NCBI GenBank assembly: GCA_010645155.1
Contig: JAAGOF010000023.1
Coordinates: 304,421-368,420 of the forward strand
Direction of reading: 5' to 3'
Length of the DNA: 64,000 nt
Source: Tigriopus japonicus
Taxonomy: Eukaryota; Arthropoda; Copepoda; Harpacticoida; Harpacticidae
Below the pieces are notes generated by a model. That model saw only the letters and a program-made list of their open reading frames with translations, was not told the origin of the DNA and did not search any database. Positions 24,164-35,239 of the stretch are shown in pieces. Positions within the stretch are counted from its first letter, which is position 1, and every line of letters starts with the position of its first letter. The translations under genes were made by a program, and so were the position numbers.

Positions 24164-27100
24164 TCAAAACCTCCGACGTTTGTTTTCAGGACCGCCTCCA
24201 AAGTCGCGATTCATGCCACCACGGCCTCCTCGAGGCATAAAATGGCCCCGTGGCCCCCCGGGTCCGAAATTGTTGAAACCACCATGACCACCTCGCCCCA
24301 TTGGAGGACCACCACCCATTGGGCCGCCCATGGGAGGCCCGCCCATTAATGATCCACCCATTGAAGGTCCACCCATGGGACCAAAGTCCTTGGGGAAACC
24401 TCCGGGTCCCTCATCAAAGCCACCTCCGCCACCACCCTGCATTCTGGCTTCCTGTTGATCCAACATATTGTTCAACTCTTGAGCTTGCATAAATAGAGAG
24501 TTCTCCTCATGTCTTTGTCTTAGGTTGTCGTCTTGTTGGTTCATTTGCTCTTTGATGCGTTGCTCTGTATCATTGAATCGCTCTTGTTCTTCTCTAATCA
24601 TATTGGACATTTCCTGTTCCTTCATCTCCCAATGAGATTTTTGTTGATCGCGGTTGGCCTCGCGCATACGAAGCTGATTTCTGAGTTGCTCAGTTTCATG
24701 TTCATATCTAGCATACTCCATCTGTGCAATGAGCTTATCTTCTTCTAGCTTCATCTCCCTCTCGAGGGCCTCTATTTTTTGTTTCTTCATCTCGTGAAGA
24801 CTTTTCCATTTCTGGCCATATTCAAATTCAAAACTTGCCGGAGCAGCAAATCGTGGTCCGTTCTAAGATTGGGAAGCAAATAGAGAGAAAAAACAGCTGT
24901 TAGGGATAGGCTAAAATGGCGCATCCAAACGACAAAAACTTGCAAGAAATATCATATTTAAATGGTCCTAACACATCCAACCTCAAACTAGAGAGAGGAG
25001 AGACCCTCTTGCACATTAAAGCGACTTTTCAGTTTTTTAAAGCGTTAGTTTTCAGGGTTCTTTTCTCGAGCACGAGAGGCGTAAGCCCGTTAAGGTTTGT
25101 TTGATTCATAAAATAGGCATAGAATTAACTTTTGGCACAGAGTGCACTAGTTTTCAACGCCCATTAGTCTTGTTCAGCCCAAGGAGACGAAGAGCTAGAC
25201 GAGAGAACATGGGTAAAAAGACTTAAAAGCAAAACAGGGTAGTTCTACTTTGGGCCAAAAGAGGTATTTTTGTTTTGTTCTTTAAAGTCAGGATTTTCTC
25301 TTTTGAGTTTTACAGTGAACTTGGAGATTGTGGATGTGACACAAAATTTGACTGCCCAACAAAACCGTTTTGACGTCGTTCTAATGTCAAAATGCTAAGA
25401 TGAAAGGTGAGCCAAAGTGTCAAGCCTAGAAAGAGGCATATTTGTTTTCCCTGAAGGAGCATCCTTTCAAGGGATCATCCCATGCAATTGCAAGTCTCTG
25501 CCCGGCAAGAGTCTGACAAGTCTCTAAGGTGACTGAACAGTTCTTGGAATCAATTGAAATATGTCGATCCTCAGTTTTTAAAAGTTTCGCCAATATGAGT
25601 GGGAGTTGAATAAAGGAATATAATAGATGAAAAAATCAACTCTAGAGTAAGTGAAGATTCAAATAAGGCGCTTTTGATTGGAAATGACTGGCGCCTCAAG
25701 TGGCCATCTTGAGAACCCTGTTGGCAAACAAACAAAATTTGTACATATTTCAGAGTGGACACGATTAATATCATCCCAAGTTTTCGCGTTTAGAGACTCA
25801 ATATTCCTTGAAGGTTAGTGGCCCGCTTGAAATGTTTGGAGTAATAGCTTCTAGACGATAAATAATCAATATGAAACAAACAATTTAATTTCCAGCTTCT
25901 GATTTACCGCTTTACTCTCTAAATGGTGTTTTGGGAATCCATATATTGAGCATGATATATGGGACAGAATGACACTAGATAGAGGGAAGATAAGGCTCTT
26001 AAAGCATCAATGGAATCTGTCGCATATCAAAATAAAAAACAAAAAGCAGTATGAAGCGCACTCTTGATCATTTTGAGCATCCTTGAGAGGATTTAGAAGG
26101 ACTGAAGAAGACGGAGGAAAGCCAGAGTTTGCCACTTCATGAATGTTGCATGGAAGACAAAGGTATGCAAAAAACATGCTCATTTCAATGAACCTTAGGA
26201 AGAAACTAACTTGAAGAGTGAGTAACTTTACAACTTGTTGGGATTACAAACTTATTCAAATCTGAATAAGTTTGGAACACAGCTGCGTTCATTAGTGAAT
26301 AAGAGGCAGCACACCTCCAAGTTCAGTTTATTCATGTTATCTAAGCCTGAATGCAATATTGAGGCCTCTCGAGCATTTAAGAGGTTGGATGTTTCATAAT
26401 CTATAAAATTTGAACTCCGCCAAGGGAATCATTCTAAGAACTCTAACCCACCTCTCTTTCAACTTTAAAATCCGGATTGCGTTTGGGCAGCATCTTTTCT
26501 TGGAGGCCATCCTCATCCTCGACCTCCTCCAACATCTCTGCAATCACTGGCCTCAGGGATGAGGTCAAGAAATAGCAACTTTCGGTACAGCGCTTGACGG
26601 CTTCAAGGCCAGAGCTTTTGCGTTCAAACTCAACGATACCTTCACCTTTGGCCCTGCCACGCTCATCGACCATGACCACGCAGCGCTCAATGTCTCCAAA
26701 TATGGAGAAGGCTCGGTGAAGGAGCTCATTGGAAACCCAAGGACCAAGATTGATCACCTTGACTGCTCCGGGTGGAGGCGCGAAACGAACTTTCAAAGCA
26801 CGGTTGTTCTTCATTTTCCCGTCTAACTCGCGCTTGGCTGTCTCAGCCTCGCTTCGAGTGGCCATTTTGGCAAACGCAAAGTGCTTCTCATTGTTGTAGA
26901 AAATCTCGCCTACTTCACCGTGTTGTGACAAGAGTTCTTTCAGTTGCTCCTCAGTTGTATCCGGAGACAGATTGCCTATATATAGCCGAGCCCTACCCCC
27001 GAACCTTTTCTCAGTCATTTCAAGTGCCGGCAATTCTAAGGTGGGGCCTTGAATTTGTTCGAGTCTGTCCAAGACCCGGTCTCGGTTGTTCATCCCTTGG

Positions 27101-30100
27101 AAACCACCGCGGCCCCCACCCCGGGAACCGCCTCCTCGTGGCCCGCCTCGGCCGCCACCTGGAATCAATGATCTGTTCAAGGGAAGCCCTTAACGAAAGC
27201 ACACTACCAATTTGCAGAGAGCTTCGATTTGCTCTTGAAAACTGGGTTGTGTAGGAACGTTAGGTATGGGGGTTTACAATGAAGTCCAAGCATGGTCAAT
27301 TTTAGAGAGATTGATCCTACACCGCTCTACCAGGGACCCTGAAACCTATTTCATTATATCAAGACATCAATCCCCCTGTTATAGAGGAGGGCCAAATAAC
27401 CAAAAGAAATATCATAGGTCGTAACAGTCGTAATAGATCGAATTGTTTGGAGAGTGCTGATCCAGTTTTGCCTGAATGGTTACAATGAATATTGAAAATA
27501 GGATATGAAAATAAACCATAGCCGCAATCTTGGAAGTAATTTGGAACCATCAGACATATAATCATTGAACTTTTGAGAATCATGTGCAGACATAATAAAT
27601 CGCAATAGGTGAGGTCTCCAGCAATAAAGATAGCTCAATGACAATTGCATTGTCGATAGAACTTTTGAACGTTTTCCTAGAGGAGTCTCTTTCAAAAATC
27701 AAATATTCGCAATTTTTCAGTGATCAGATCAAGCTTTGGTGCAACATAAAATCACATGGTGTATTCGGCGAGTTCAATCAGATCAGACTATTTTTCGTCA
27801 TGGAGAATTTGTTTCTAAAGAACTCGATTTTTTATCGTGAAAAAAATATATTTTGCCTTGAAAGGCAAGAACAGTGTTAACATGTTCATCGTTTGTCTTT
27901 TGGACATTTATATGATCCCGCTAATGAGTCAATTTCGATACATCATATTGATGTCTGACAAGCCTGTCGTGCTTGGTACTTTATTTTGGGCCCCTGTGAA
28001 TTGCTACACTTTTTGACCATGCTGGCGCTAGATTATTTGCTGAAAAGAAATTGTTAGCACACAAATATGCACGTATTTGACGGTGAAAATAAGGTCTTCA
28101 TAGGATGCTGTATAATGAAAACACGCCTTGAAAGAAAATAGGCTTTGAAAAACGCTAAAAAACCGGCAATTTTGAAAGTACTTAAAGTAGCCGTCAGGCT
28201 TACTTGTATCATGGTAAGGTAAAAAAAAATGATTCAAAATGTAGATACTCATATCATGTTTGGGTGTGGATTACATTGTCCTAGGGATAATTGTACCCCA
28301 CAAAGAAATGTAAAAATGTTCGAATACCTGTAAAACTTTGTTTTGGCTCAGTAGAGGAGCAAAAGTAATTTTTAACAATAATAATGTGTTTAAATATGTG
28401 AACAGAAGATGAAAATGAGCTTTCAGAGTGGTAATTGATAAGCAATGACTACGAGAACTTGCTCGTTGGATGGCATTGACGTTTGTTGCAACTATAAATA
28501 TTTAATTGCACCACCGCTTTGAATCTGAAATGGACTAGAAAGGCTATTATACAACCTAAAATGTTAGAGTTGTCTGAATCATATCATTAGATCAATAGAT
28601 CAATGTCGCTAGATTTTTTTCATACCAGATTGAGCAATATTCGAACTATTCTTTTCATGGATAAGATTTTCACTCTTCTGCACGAAACCGCTTGTTTGGT
28701 GCTATAAGATCTTATTTTTGGCTCTAAATAGTTTGAACTTCAATCTTCAAAAGTTTATTCACTATCTATCATAGAGAAGCAGGGTGGGCATTTTTCGACA
28801 TCGAGAGCATTTTGGACACCCTAGTGTCCAAAAGTGTCCAAAAGTGTCCAAAAGTGTCCAAAAGTGTCCAAAAGTGTCCAAAAGTGTCCAAAAATACCCA
28901 GAAGGTGTCCAAAAATCCCCAGAGGGTGTCCAAAAATCCCCAAAAGATGTCCATAAGTGTCCAAAAGTCCAACAAACGTAAAAGAAAGTTGTACAAATCA
29001 GACGAAAAACCAGTTACACTACATAAGTAATTGAATTCTAAAGAATGCATGGTCGTGTACTTTTTTAATAGTAAAACAACACTGCTTTAATTCTTTGGCA
29101 AAAGCATTATAATACCCACATTGCAATCTGATATCAGTTTGAGTGTGCTTTATTATAGTTAACATTTTTTGGACAGTCAGGTCAAAAGACTTCTTGCCTC
29201 TTGGATGGGAAACACTTGCAACAATGATAAACTTTGGAATATAAATCAAAATACTAAGTAACCTTCTCTTGTCATAAATCAAGACACAATTAGCTTTAAA
29301 ATGTACTCGCATACTATGTGTAACATGAAGTGTGGTGTGAGCGTGTTATTTGTAGTCCCAGTCTCGCATTCGTTTGTTCGTTCATTCCTTCAGTCAATCA
29401 TTCATTCCCACATTTTGGACGATGCTCGGTGGTCAAATGAAAAGAGTGGAAAGTTCAAATGTCCAGTTTGGCCTTCAAGTTATTGGCTCATTTAATGTAT
29501 TAAGTGTAAGTTTCTTATGCTGAATTGACTTATTCTTACTTAGATTTTGTCCAGTGACGTTTATTTTGGAGAGAAAGTTTGTAGAATGTTATTATAAAAA
29601 TGTTTTTAACCATTATTTTTCGAATTACTATTTTTGGACACTTTTGGACACTCCTATTTTTGGACAGCCTTATTTTTGGACACTTTTGGACACCTTTTGG
29701 ACAGGGGTGGACAAAATGTCCAAAAATCAAATGCCCACCCTGTAGAGAAGGCATCCATTTCAAACTTTTTATTGGATATCGCGTCTTCAACCGAAGAATC
29801 CAATAAAGTCGAGATTTGCATGGGCTGTTAAAATCTATGGGAATTCTACTCTTTATCTTTACTCTTTATGTGCCCACTTTCATTAAATGCCTTGCATTGA
29901 ACGAGTGTAATTCAGACTTCATTACGCGGAAAATATGAGTCCGCTCTTTGCAATATTCTATTCATGTTTTGGCGGATTCTTTCGCTATTTTTCCATCTTG
30001 GCCATCTAAGACTCAATTCAGCCCAGCCCATCGGCCAATTCGGCCCAATTATTTTGGCCGATTTTAATCTGAATCCTTGCTTTTCTTATTTAGTCCTCTC

Positions 30101-30371
30101 TTTTGTCAAATATTGAGCTTTATCCTGTCAGATTTTATCTTTCCAGCCCCACGAATCAAATCCCGAGCCACGATTTGGTGAAAAATGACTTTGAAGTTGG
30201 CCCCAAAATGGTGGCTTCAATTTAGAACTCACCTCCCCTTCCTCCGCCATCGCCTCCTCGGCCCATTGAGCCGTTTCTGGGCGGTCCACCACGCCCTCCA
30301 CGGCTGTGGCCTCCCCGAGAACCTCCTCGGCCTCGATTTCCGTCGCCGTTATTTGAGTTATTGTCGCCCAT
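24164..30371 (-). CDS. nonA: DBHS-family RNA-binding protein (nonA / NONO / SFPQ homologue), three exons
   Basis: Coding exons on the minus strand are 30371-30233, 27158-26452 and 24862-24164, joined in phases 1 and 0 with GT-AG introns, giving 514 residues. Residues 1 to about 70 are Arg/Gly-rich (RGG). RRM1 is about 103-173 (RNP2 LYIGNL, RNP1-like KHFAFAKM) and RRM2 about 177-257 (VKVINLGPWV, KGEGIVEF). The NOPS segment follows (about 262-310, with FEFEYGQKW after the second join), then a charged coiled coil (about 310-410) and a Gly/Met/Pro-rich tail ending KRRRF, a likely nuclear signal. DBHS proteins dimerise through RRM2, NOPS and coiled coil and act in the nucleus in transcription, splicing and RNA retention (paraspeckle proteins in mammals, song and vision in flies). 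The ATG at 30371 opens the protein; the frame runs further upstream but has no other ATG. Confidence 0.92.
24863..26451 (-). other. nonA intron 2
   Basis: A 1.6-kb intron on the minus strand, donor GTGGGT after ...VERE and acceptor CTTAG before NGPRFA. It interrupts the NOPS domain at a codon boundary. No further gene or repeat was recognised inside it. Confidence 0.85.
28780..29742. mobile_element. hAT-type non-autonomous element with TGTCCAAAAG subterminal arrays
   Basis: The termini are inverted, each starting CAGGGTGGGCATTT, and a perfect 8-bp target duplication TAGAGAAG flanks them (28772-28779 and 29743-29750). Just inside the left end, 28819-28965 carries about a dozen head-to-tail copies of a 10-bp unit TGTCCAAAAG, later varying in spacing. 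Just inside the right end, 29634-29722 carries the same unit in inverted orientation (CTTTTGGACA). hAT transposases bind such subterminal repeats. The 963-bp element has no transposase-like frame. Open frames within it only reflect the repeat. It sits in nonA intron 1. Confidence 0.92.
28819..28965. repeat. Tandem TGTCCAAAAG array (left subterminal repeats)
   Basis: Short tandem units of 10 bp. The first seven or so are perfect, then variants with CCCAGA(A/G)GG or CCCAAAAGA inserts follow. Part of the hAT element. Confidence 0.9.
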
Positions 30372-32108
30372 TCTTGAGATTTGAGTCACTAAAGCTCCAC
30401 AGATGTGATGTTCGTACTGAGACTTGGTTAAAGTGAATGAGAATGCAGGCAAAAGCAGGAATGCGAAGGTGGATTTAGGTTTCGACCAGATTATGTGGTA
30501 TTCTGATTGATGGCGTAATCATTTTGCCACATTTTCAATGTGTTCAGGGTTATGATTAAAAGATCGCTTTTTCAACATGTGCTCAGAAAGGACGTGGTAT
30601 TGTGATAAGAGCACGTTCTTAAAGTGAGAGGGGTTTCAGGTTCGATTCTGCTCCTTGACCTTTCTCGTGTAAGTTTCAAGAAGTTGAATGCATGTTCAAA
30701 GACGGAGGAGCCCCATTCTGATACCGGACTTGATGAGGTTTGTTGAAAAAACTGAATGATCTAAAAATGAATGACAAATTAACCATAAGTAAATCGAATT
30801 TTAAACCACTTAAAATGTTGAGAGCAACTGTTTGTTCCATTAATCATTCGTCGATATCCTTGAGGCTCATGATAAGTTGTTCGATGTCCAAAAAAACTGA
30901 TTTGTAGTTTCTTTGACGTCAAGAAAATCTCATTGGGCCTATTCTAACAAAAAGAAAACCTCATTTTGAGACTAGAATTCGAACACAAAAAATGTCAACA
31001 TTATGTTTTGAACTGAAAGAAAGGAAAATAGCCAGGCCATCATATTTTAGACCTAACTTTTTCCTCTGTCACCAAGTAAAACGTGAAGTTAAAAATGTAA
31101 AAGTGTTTTTGTCCGCTTTGGAATTCGCGTTGAACAGAAAACACTTCTTGAACTTAAAATTTTGATGTACTTTTGGAATTTGACTGTTTCTAATAGTTTG
31201 TTTGATAAAGTAAGTAAGTACGACATCTTTTAATGATCAAGGTTTCTTATAAAAAGAGCTAATCATTTTAAACCTTTAAATGTCTGAAAGAATATGAAAA
31301 GTGAAGCAAGGAGAAAACTGCGTAAAAAATTGTTTGAAAAGAAAAGTAAATAAGTACAAAACATTTATGTAAGAAAGGAAATATGTCTTTGGGTGGCTTT
31401 CAAGGAATTTTGTCTTTGAGTTACTTTAAGTCTTTATCGACAGAAACTGCTTTAAGATTGATTAAAGCCTGATTTTCCCTTAAATAGTTAGAATTGTAAC
31501 TTACGTCATGTGGTCCTGAGAAATCGATCCACAGGAACATTGTGTAGCTTGATTTGGCTTTCAACGAGTGAAAATGGCAACACTGCTAGATCTAAAGGGA
31601 AAGGAGGTTTGGCCACCAACGTTATGGGTTCCGGCTGGATGGCTGTTTTCGGCTGCAAAGGCGCTGTCAAACTTTATTTCAGGGAGTTAGAGTCAACGAT
31701 ATGAACGAATTATGACGATTTGAATCATTATATCGTCTTGATTGAGAAATAAAGACTTCCAATTCAATCAATCATTTGTTATTACTGTTCCATTATGTTA
31801 GGGAGCAACTCAAAATCAACAATTGAGGGAACCAGAGAGCTGCAAGTTGTCAAATGAGAGAAATTCTCAAGGAAGACCAACTTCGAAAGGTGACCAGTTT
31901 TTGTGTTTACGAAAAGCGTCGCTTAATCAATGTGTGCTAGCAGAGTCCTCTATTGAAGGAATAAGACCCTTCCTCACGTACTATACAATAAGCTTCATGG
32001 TTACGAAACATTTCACAAACAGCAATCATAGTGAACGTTCGTGGTTGCATCAGTCCAAGGATTGCAGCAAAGTTTTATCTACATTTTAAAAATTAGTCTT
32101 TTAAGTGG
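30372..32108. other. Head-to-head intergenic region between nonA and msrA
   Basis: About 1.7 kb between two divergently transcribed genes, so it should hold both promoters. No TATA box or CpG patch stands out. About 30591-30662 has a tRNA-like GGTTCGATTC box but no convincing tRNA fold. No other gene was recognised. Confidence 0.4.
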
Positions 32109-32153
32109 ATGAATATCCTTCGACAAATCGGAAATAACATCAGAGCAGGAGGA
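32109..32153 (+). CDS. Possible upstream msrA exon coding a targeting leader
   Basis: An ATG at 32109 opens 15 codons, MNILRQIGNNIRAGG, ending exactly at a GTAAGT donor (32154). The next plausible acceptor, CGCAAG ending at 32245, joins in frame to W-L-F-V and then the Met at 32258. The peptide is basic and amphipathic, like a mitochondrial presequence. If used, the protein would be 265 residues. The 92-bp intron has a T-rich middle. This is inference, and the gene may instead begin at 32258. Confidence 0.35.
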
Positions 32154-32257
32154 GTAAGTAAACTATTTTTTTTCATTTCCTCAATTCCTTTGTTACGTAT
32201 GTCTGGTTGGCTTTGATCCAAGTAGTTTAGATAATTTTCCGCAAGTGGTTGTTTGTA

Positions 32258-34045
32258 ATGGAGCCTTCTGAGGATGATTATATTCCTTATGTCTCCAAAG
32301 ATCCTCTCAATGATCCCTTAAGTTGTCTGTACAAGCTGAAGGTACTTTATAGTTTTACATATATATGAGCATGTTTTGGAAAAATGTGGTGAAGCCGTAC
32401 ACGGTAAAGCGTAAAAAATCTAAAATAGTAAAGCAAGTTAAATGATGGATATCATCTTGCATTTTTTGGTCCAAAAATGTCCCGACCTGCCACGTTCTAA
32501 GCACCTTAACCGTAATGTTTAAACTTTTGAGTAAAAATGAAACAAATTAAAATGGCTCATTTTCAATTAACGAAATATGAAAATGAGTTTGGGATTCCTT
32601 GAACGTTATTTTAGTTTCACAGCAGTATGTGTCATAACTTCTGCAGTGGAAAAGTTGTCGTCCGTAGCTTTCGGTTAATAATTACATAGTTCAAATCCGG
32701 CTTGTGTTAAATATGCCTTTACATTACTGATGATTATTGAAATGCAACAATTATATTCTCTTCTATCTAACCTGATTAGAAACTCAACAATACCCAGTAA
32801 AACATTTCTATTTTATAGGTTCGCGACTTAGGAACTCCAGCCATGCCGTTGTTCAACCCTGATGTGGCCACAAAGAAGGCCACTTTCGGGATGTCCTGAT
32901 TTTGGTTTCCCGAAGCCCTGTTTGGATGCGCCCCTGGGGTCGTCCGAACACGGGTGGGATATGCGGGTGGTACGAAAGTCAACCCGTCCTACTATAATTT
33001 GGGCGATCACACCGAGACTATCGACGTGGATTACGACCCTAATGTGACCAACTTTGAGAAGATGCTCGATATGTTCTGGAAGAACCATGATCCCACTTCA
33101 AGATGCACTCGTCAATATATGTCAGCTATTTTTTATCGGGATGAAGAACAAAAACGTTTGGCCGAGGAGAGTATGGCTCGGGAGAATAAAAACCGAAATG
33201 GCAAGATTAGCACCAAAGTGCTGCCTTTGGGCGAATTCTACGTCGCAGAGGAGTAAGTGATGGAAGGTTCATGTTCACTACATATTTATAAAGAAGCTCA
33301 TGGGAAAGAAGCGTAAACGTGACGTTAACGACAACAGGTTTCACGTGAAGCTTCGAAAAAGCCCCGAAACAGAAATAAACAGGGAAATTTGACAAAAAAT
33401 GGCTTCATAAGGGCTTGAGTACCCTTATTTTGCGAGTCATTGACTGAACCGATGAAATTGGGATGATTTATTTAAATTAATTAATTGTGAAATCGAATCC
33501 CATTTTAACTTGAAATTCCTGGGTTTGATGGTGGAGACAACTTCAAACACTTCAATCTTTAAAATCATGACTCTGTTCTATTAACTTTTTACAAATCACA
33601 TTGACATTTGTAAATATCTGACCGTTTGTGGATCATTAATCATGAGGTTAGAAGATAATTAGTTGTGATACCAATTTTGTTCTATGTTCAATTTTTATAT
33701 ACTTGTAAGTAATGGAGGTCAATTTCAGTGTCATAGAACCACTGTTTTTACACTATTGAGCATTGGAAAGCCGTTGAAACTCTTTTTGAGAAAGACTTAC
33801 TTCAAGTTATTCTTATTCATAGTTACCATCAGAAGTACCTGCTCCAGCAACACCCCTGGTTGTTGACAGCCTTGGACGTGGATCCCGGGGAGGATTTGAT
33901 TGAGTCCCATGTGGCCTGTAGGCTCAATGGGTACATCGGTGGGTATGGAACTTTCTCCAAATTTGATCAGGAATGGGAGAAATTGGGATTGAATGAGAAA
34001 ATGTCTGACTACGTTCGTAACCAAATGAAGAAACGAGCCCATTAA
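32258..34045 (+). CDS. msrA: Selenoprotein methionine-S-sulfoxide reductase A, TGA at catalytic site
   Basis: Coding exons are 32258-32341, 32819-33252 and 33823-34045 (phases 0 and 2, GT-AG), giving 246 residues if the TGA at 32897-32899 is read as selenocysteine (Sec55). MsrA reduces methionine-S-sulfoxide, free or in proteins, to methionine. The sequence around the TGA, ATFGMS-U-FWFPEALFG, aligns with the MsrA active site GCFWG, and the TGA falls exactly on the nucleophilic Cys. Downstream the frame is intact and conserved: RTRVGYAGG, FWKNHDPTSRCTRQYMSAI, the splice-spanning FYVAEDYHQKYL, and C-terminal Cys205 as possible resolving residue. Gly before Cys is Ser here. A hairpin fitting a SECIS lies in the 3' UTR. 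The alternative, a nonsense-mutated gene, is unlikely given the intact frame and hairpin. Confidence 0.9.
32897..32899 (+). other. Selenocysteine codon (in-frame TGA)
   Basis: TGA in the frame ...ACT TTC GGG ATG TCC TGA TTT TGG..., that is TFGMS-U-FW. It occupies the position of the catalytic cysteine of MsrA. All other codons of the three exons are sense. Confidence 0.88.
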
Positions 34046-34116
34046 GAGAGCCTAAGAGCGCCTCCAACCATTGATTGAATCACGACAAGGATTGTCGGGA
34101 CGGGAGAAATCTACCC

Positions 34117-34188
34117 ACGGGAGAATTATGAAGATACAGAAAGAAAAGGCACTGGGCCTGGTTTTGTATTAGATGTTCAGTTTCCCGT
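34117..34188 (+). ncRNA. SECIS element (form 2) in msrA 3' UTR
   Basis: Located 71 bases after the stop and 22 bases before the AATAAA. Helix I: ACGGGA (34117-34122) with TCCCGT (34183-34188). Core: ATGA (34128-34131) opposite AGAT with the GA at 34172-34173, giving the tandem G.A pairs. Helix II: GATACAGAA (34133-34141) with TTTTGTATT (34162-34170), nine pairs including two G.U. Apical internal loop contains AAA (34144-34146), about 12 bases after the ATGA quartet, as expected for the unpaired adenines. An extra small stem AGGC/GCCT (34147-34150, 34156-34159) makes it form 2. The only deviation is A rather than G or T before the 3' GA. Confidence 0.85.
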
Positions 34189-34210
34189 AGATTCACCTTG
34201 CAATGTCTGA

Positions 34211-34216
34211 AATAAA
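34211..34216 (+). terminator. Poly(A) signal of msrA
   Basis: AATAAA 166 bases after the msrA stop and just downstream of the SECIS, so the SECIS would be inside the mRNA. Confidence 0.65.
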
Positions 34217-35239
34217 TTATATATTAGCAAATTTGGGCTTCATTTCTTTATGAAACTCAGCATGTCTTCTGCTAACGACCACTTTTCACTCTTTAGGAAG
34301 AACCTAGTAAAGAAATTTTATGACTTTAACAAGGAAGCTTTGAAAGGATATCTGATATTAAGCAAAGTAAGCATTGTAACTAAATATTTGTGATTCAATT
34401 GCAATTGCCCTAGGAATCTCAAGGTTGAAACCTTGACTAACTCAGGGCGACTAATTGTCCATTCATACATGTTTTACGGGTTTATGAATATTTAAACTTC
34501 TTTATACATCTTCGGTCATCTTGTACAATGCTAGTCAACTGTTCAGCATTTTTATTCTGGATCCTGCAGCCAACTCTTGGACATGTCAAGGCATTTTTGG
34601 AAAAGGAAGGAATAACTGAGTTTTCCTTATTTATGAAATTATTAATACTCTCAAATGAAACTCGTGCGATTGTGCAATGCATAATTATTTTCAAAGGTAA
34701 TGGAAGTCCAGAATGCCACATATCGTAAATATTATTGGAAACCAACCAATAATTTCAATGCCATTACACTCCTTGCTTCTTCTTTCATGGCTTGTTGTAA
34801 CATTCCGTTATTATTTGTTTGTCCTTGCACGTTAGAACTACTAGAACAGGTAATTCCATGTGAAAATGCTTGTGAAACCAAGATCAAGGTGGCGTTTTAG
34901 GTCCCAACTCCGTCGAAGGTAAATCTAACATGAACTCCAGACTAACATGCATCTGAAAGCTTGGTTGGTAATAATTGCACGCTTCTTAAAAGAGCCAAAG
35001 ATTGGACACGCTCTTTTTCTCATTCCAAGTCCATTAAAATGCCAAGGTCAGTATTAGGACATCGCGCTCGGTTCCTTCCGCTCTTTGGAGAGCTTAAAAC
35101 TGGTTTCATATGCAGGTATTCAAAAGGAACCCGAGCACCTACTTTCCCTCCTTTGGAATGGACCACTTTATTACCTGCTTCATCAAAGCAAAATTCTTCT
35201 CAGTCGCCATGCCCGAGTCCAAATAAGTGGGGGGAAACT
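34217..35239. other. Intergenic sequence and probable 5' UTR of the pecanex-like gene
   Basis: About 1 kb between the msrA poly(A) signal and the pecanex-like start. The pecanex reading frame is open back to 34961 but its first codon there is TTG, and the residues before 35240 have no family similarity, so I take it as 5' UTR. A CATATGCAG at 35107-35115 could be a splice acceptor of a 5' UTR intron. Confidence 0.45.

Larger units (their letters stand above)
27159..30232 (-). other. nonA intron 1
   Basis: A 3.1-kb intron with donor GTGAGT and acceptor ATTCCAG, separating the short RGG-coding first exon from the RRM exon. It contains the hAT element at 28780-29742. No other gene was recognised. 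Confidence 0.85.

Noticed and set aside
26772..27254. 160-codon plus-strand frame opposite the nonA RRM exon
   Set aside because: Antisense shadow of the conserved RRM-coding exon.
28784..29050. Open frames with repeated Val-Ser-Lys-Ser-Val-Gln or Phe-Leu-Asp-Thr units
   Set aside because: They are translations of the TGTCCAAAAG tandem array inside the hAT element, not a protein.
30591..30662. tRNA-like segment with a GGTTCGATTC B box
   Set aside because: No complete cloverleaf: acceptor and anticodon stems do not pair. At most a SINE remnant.
32776..33047. Short ORFs around the msrA TGA that suggest two separate proteins or a pseudogene
   Set aside because: The frame before and after the TGA is one MsrA with conserved motifs and in-phase introns, and the 3' UTR holds a SECIS-like hairpin.
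34961..35239. Upstream extension of the pecanex-like frame
   Set aside because: Begins with TTG and lacks family similarity. The conserved VPLLNDYK start lies just after the ATG at 35240.
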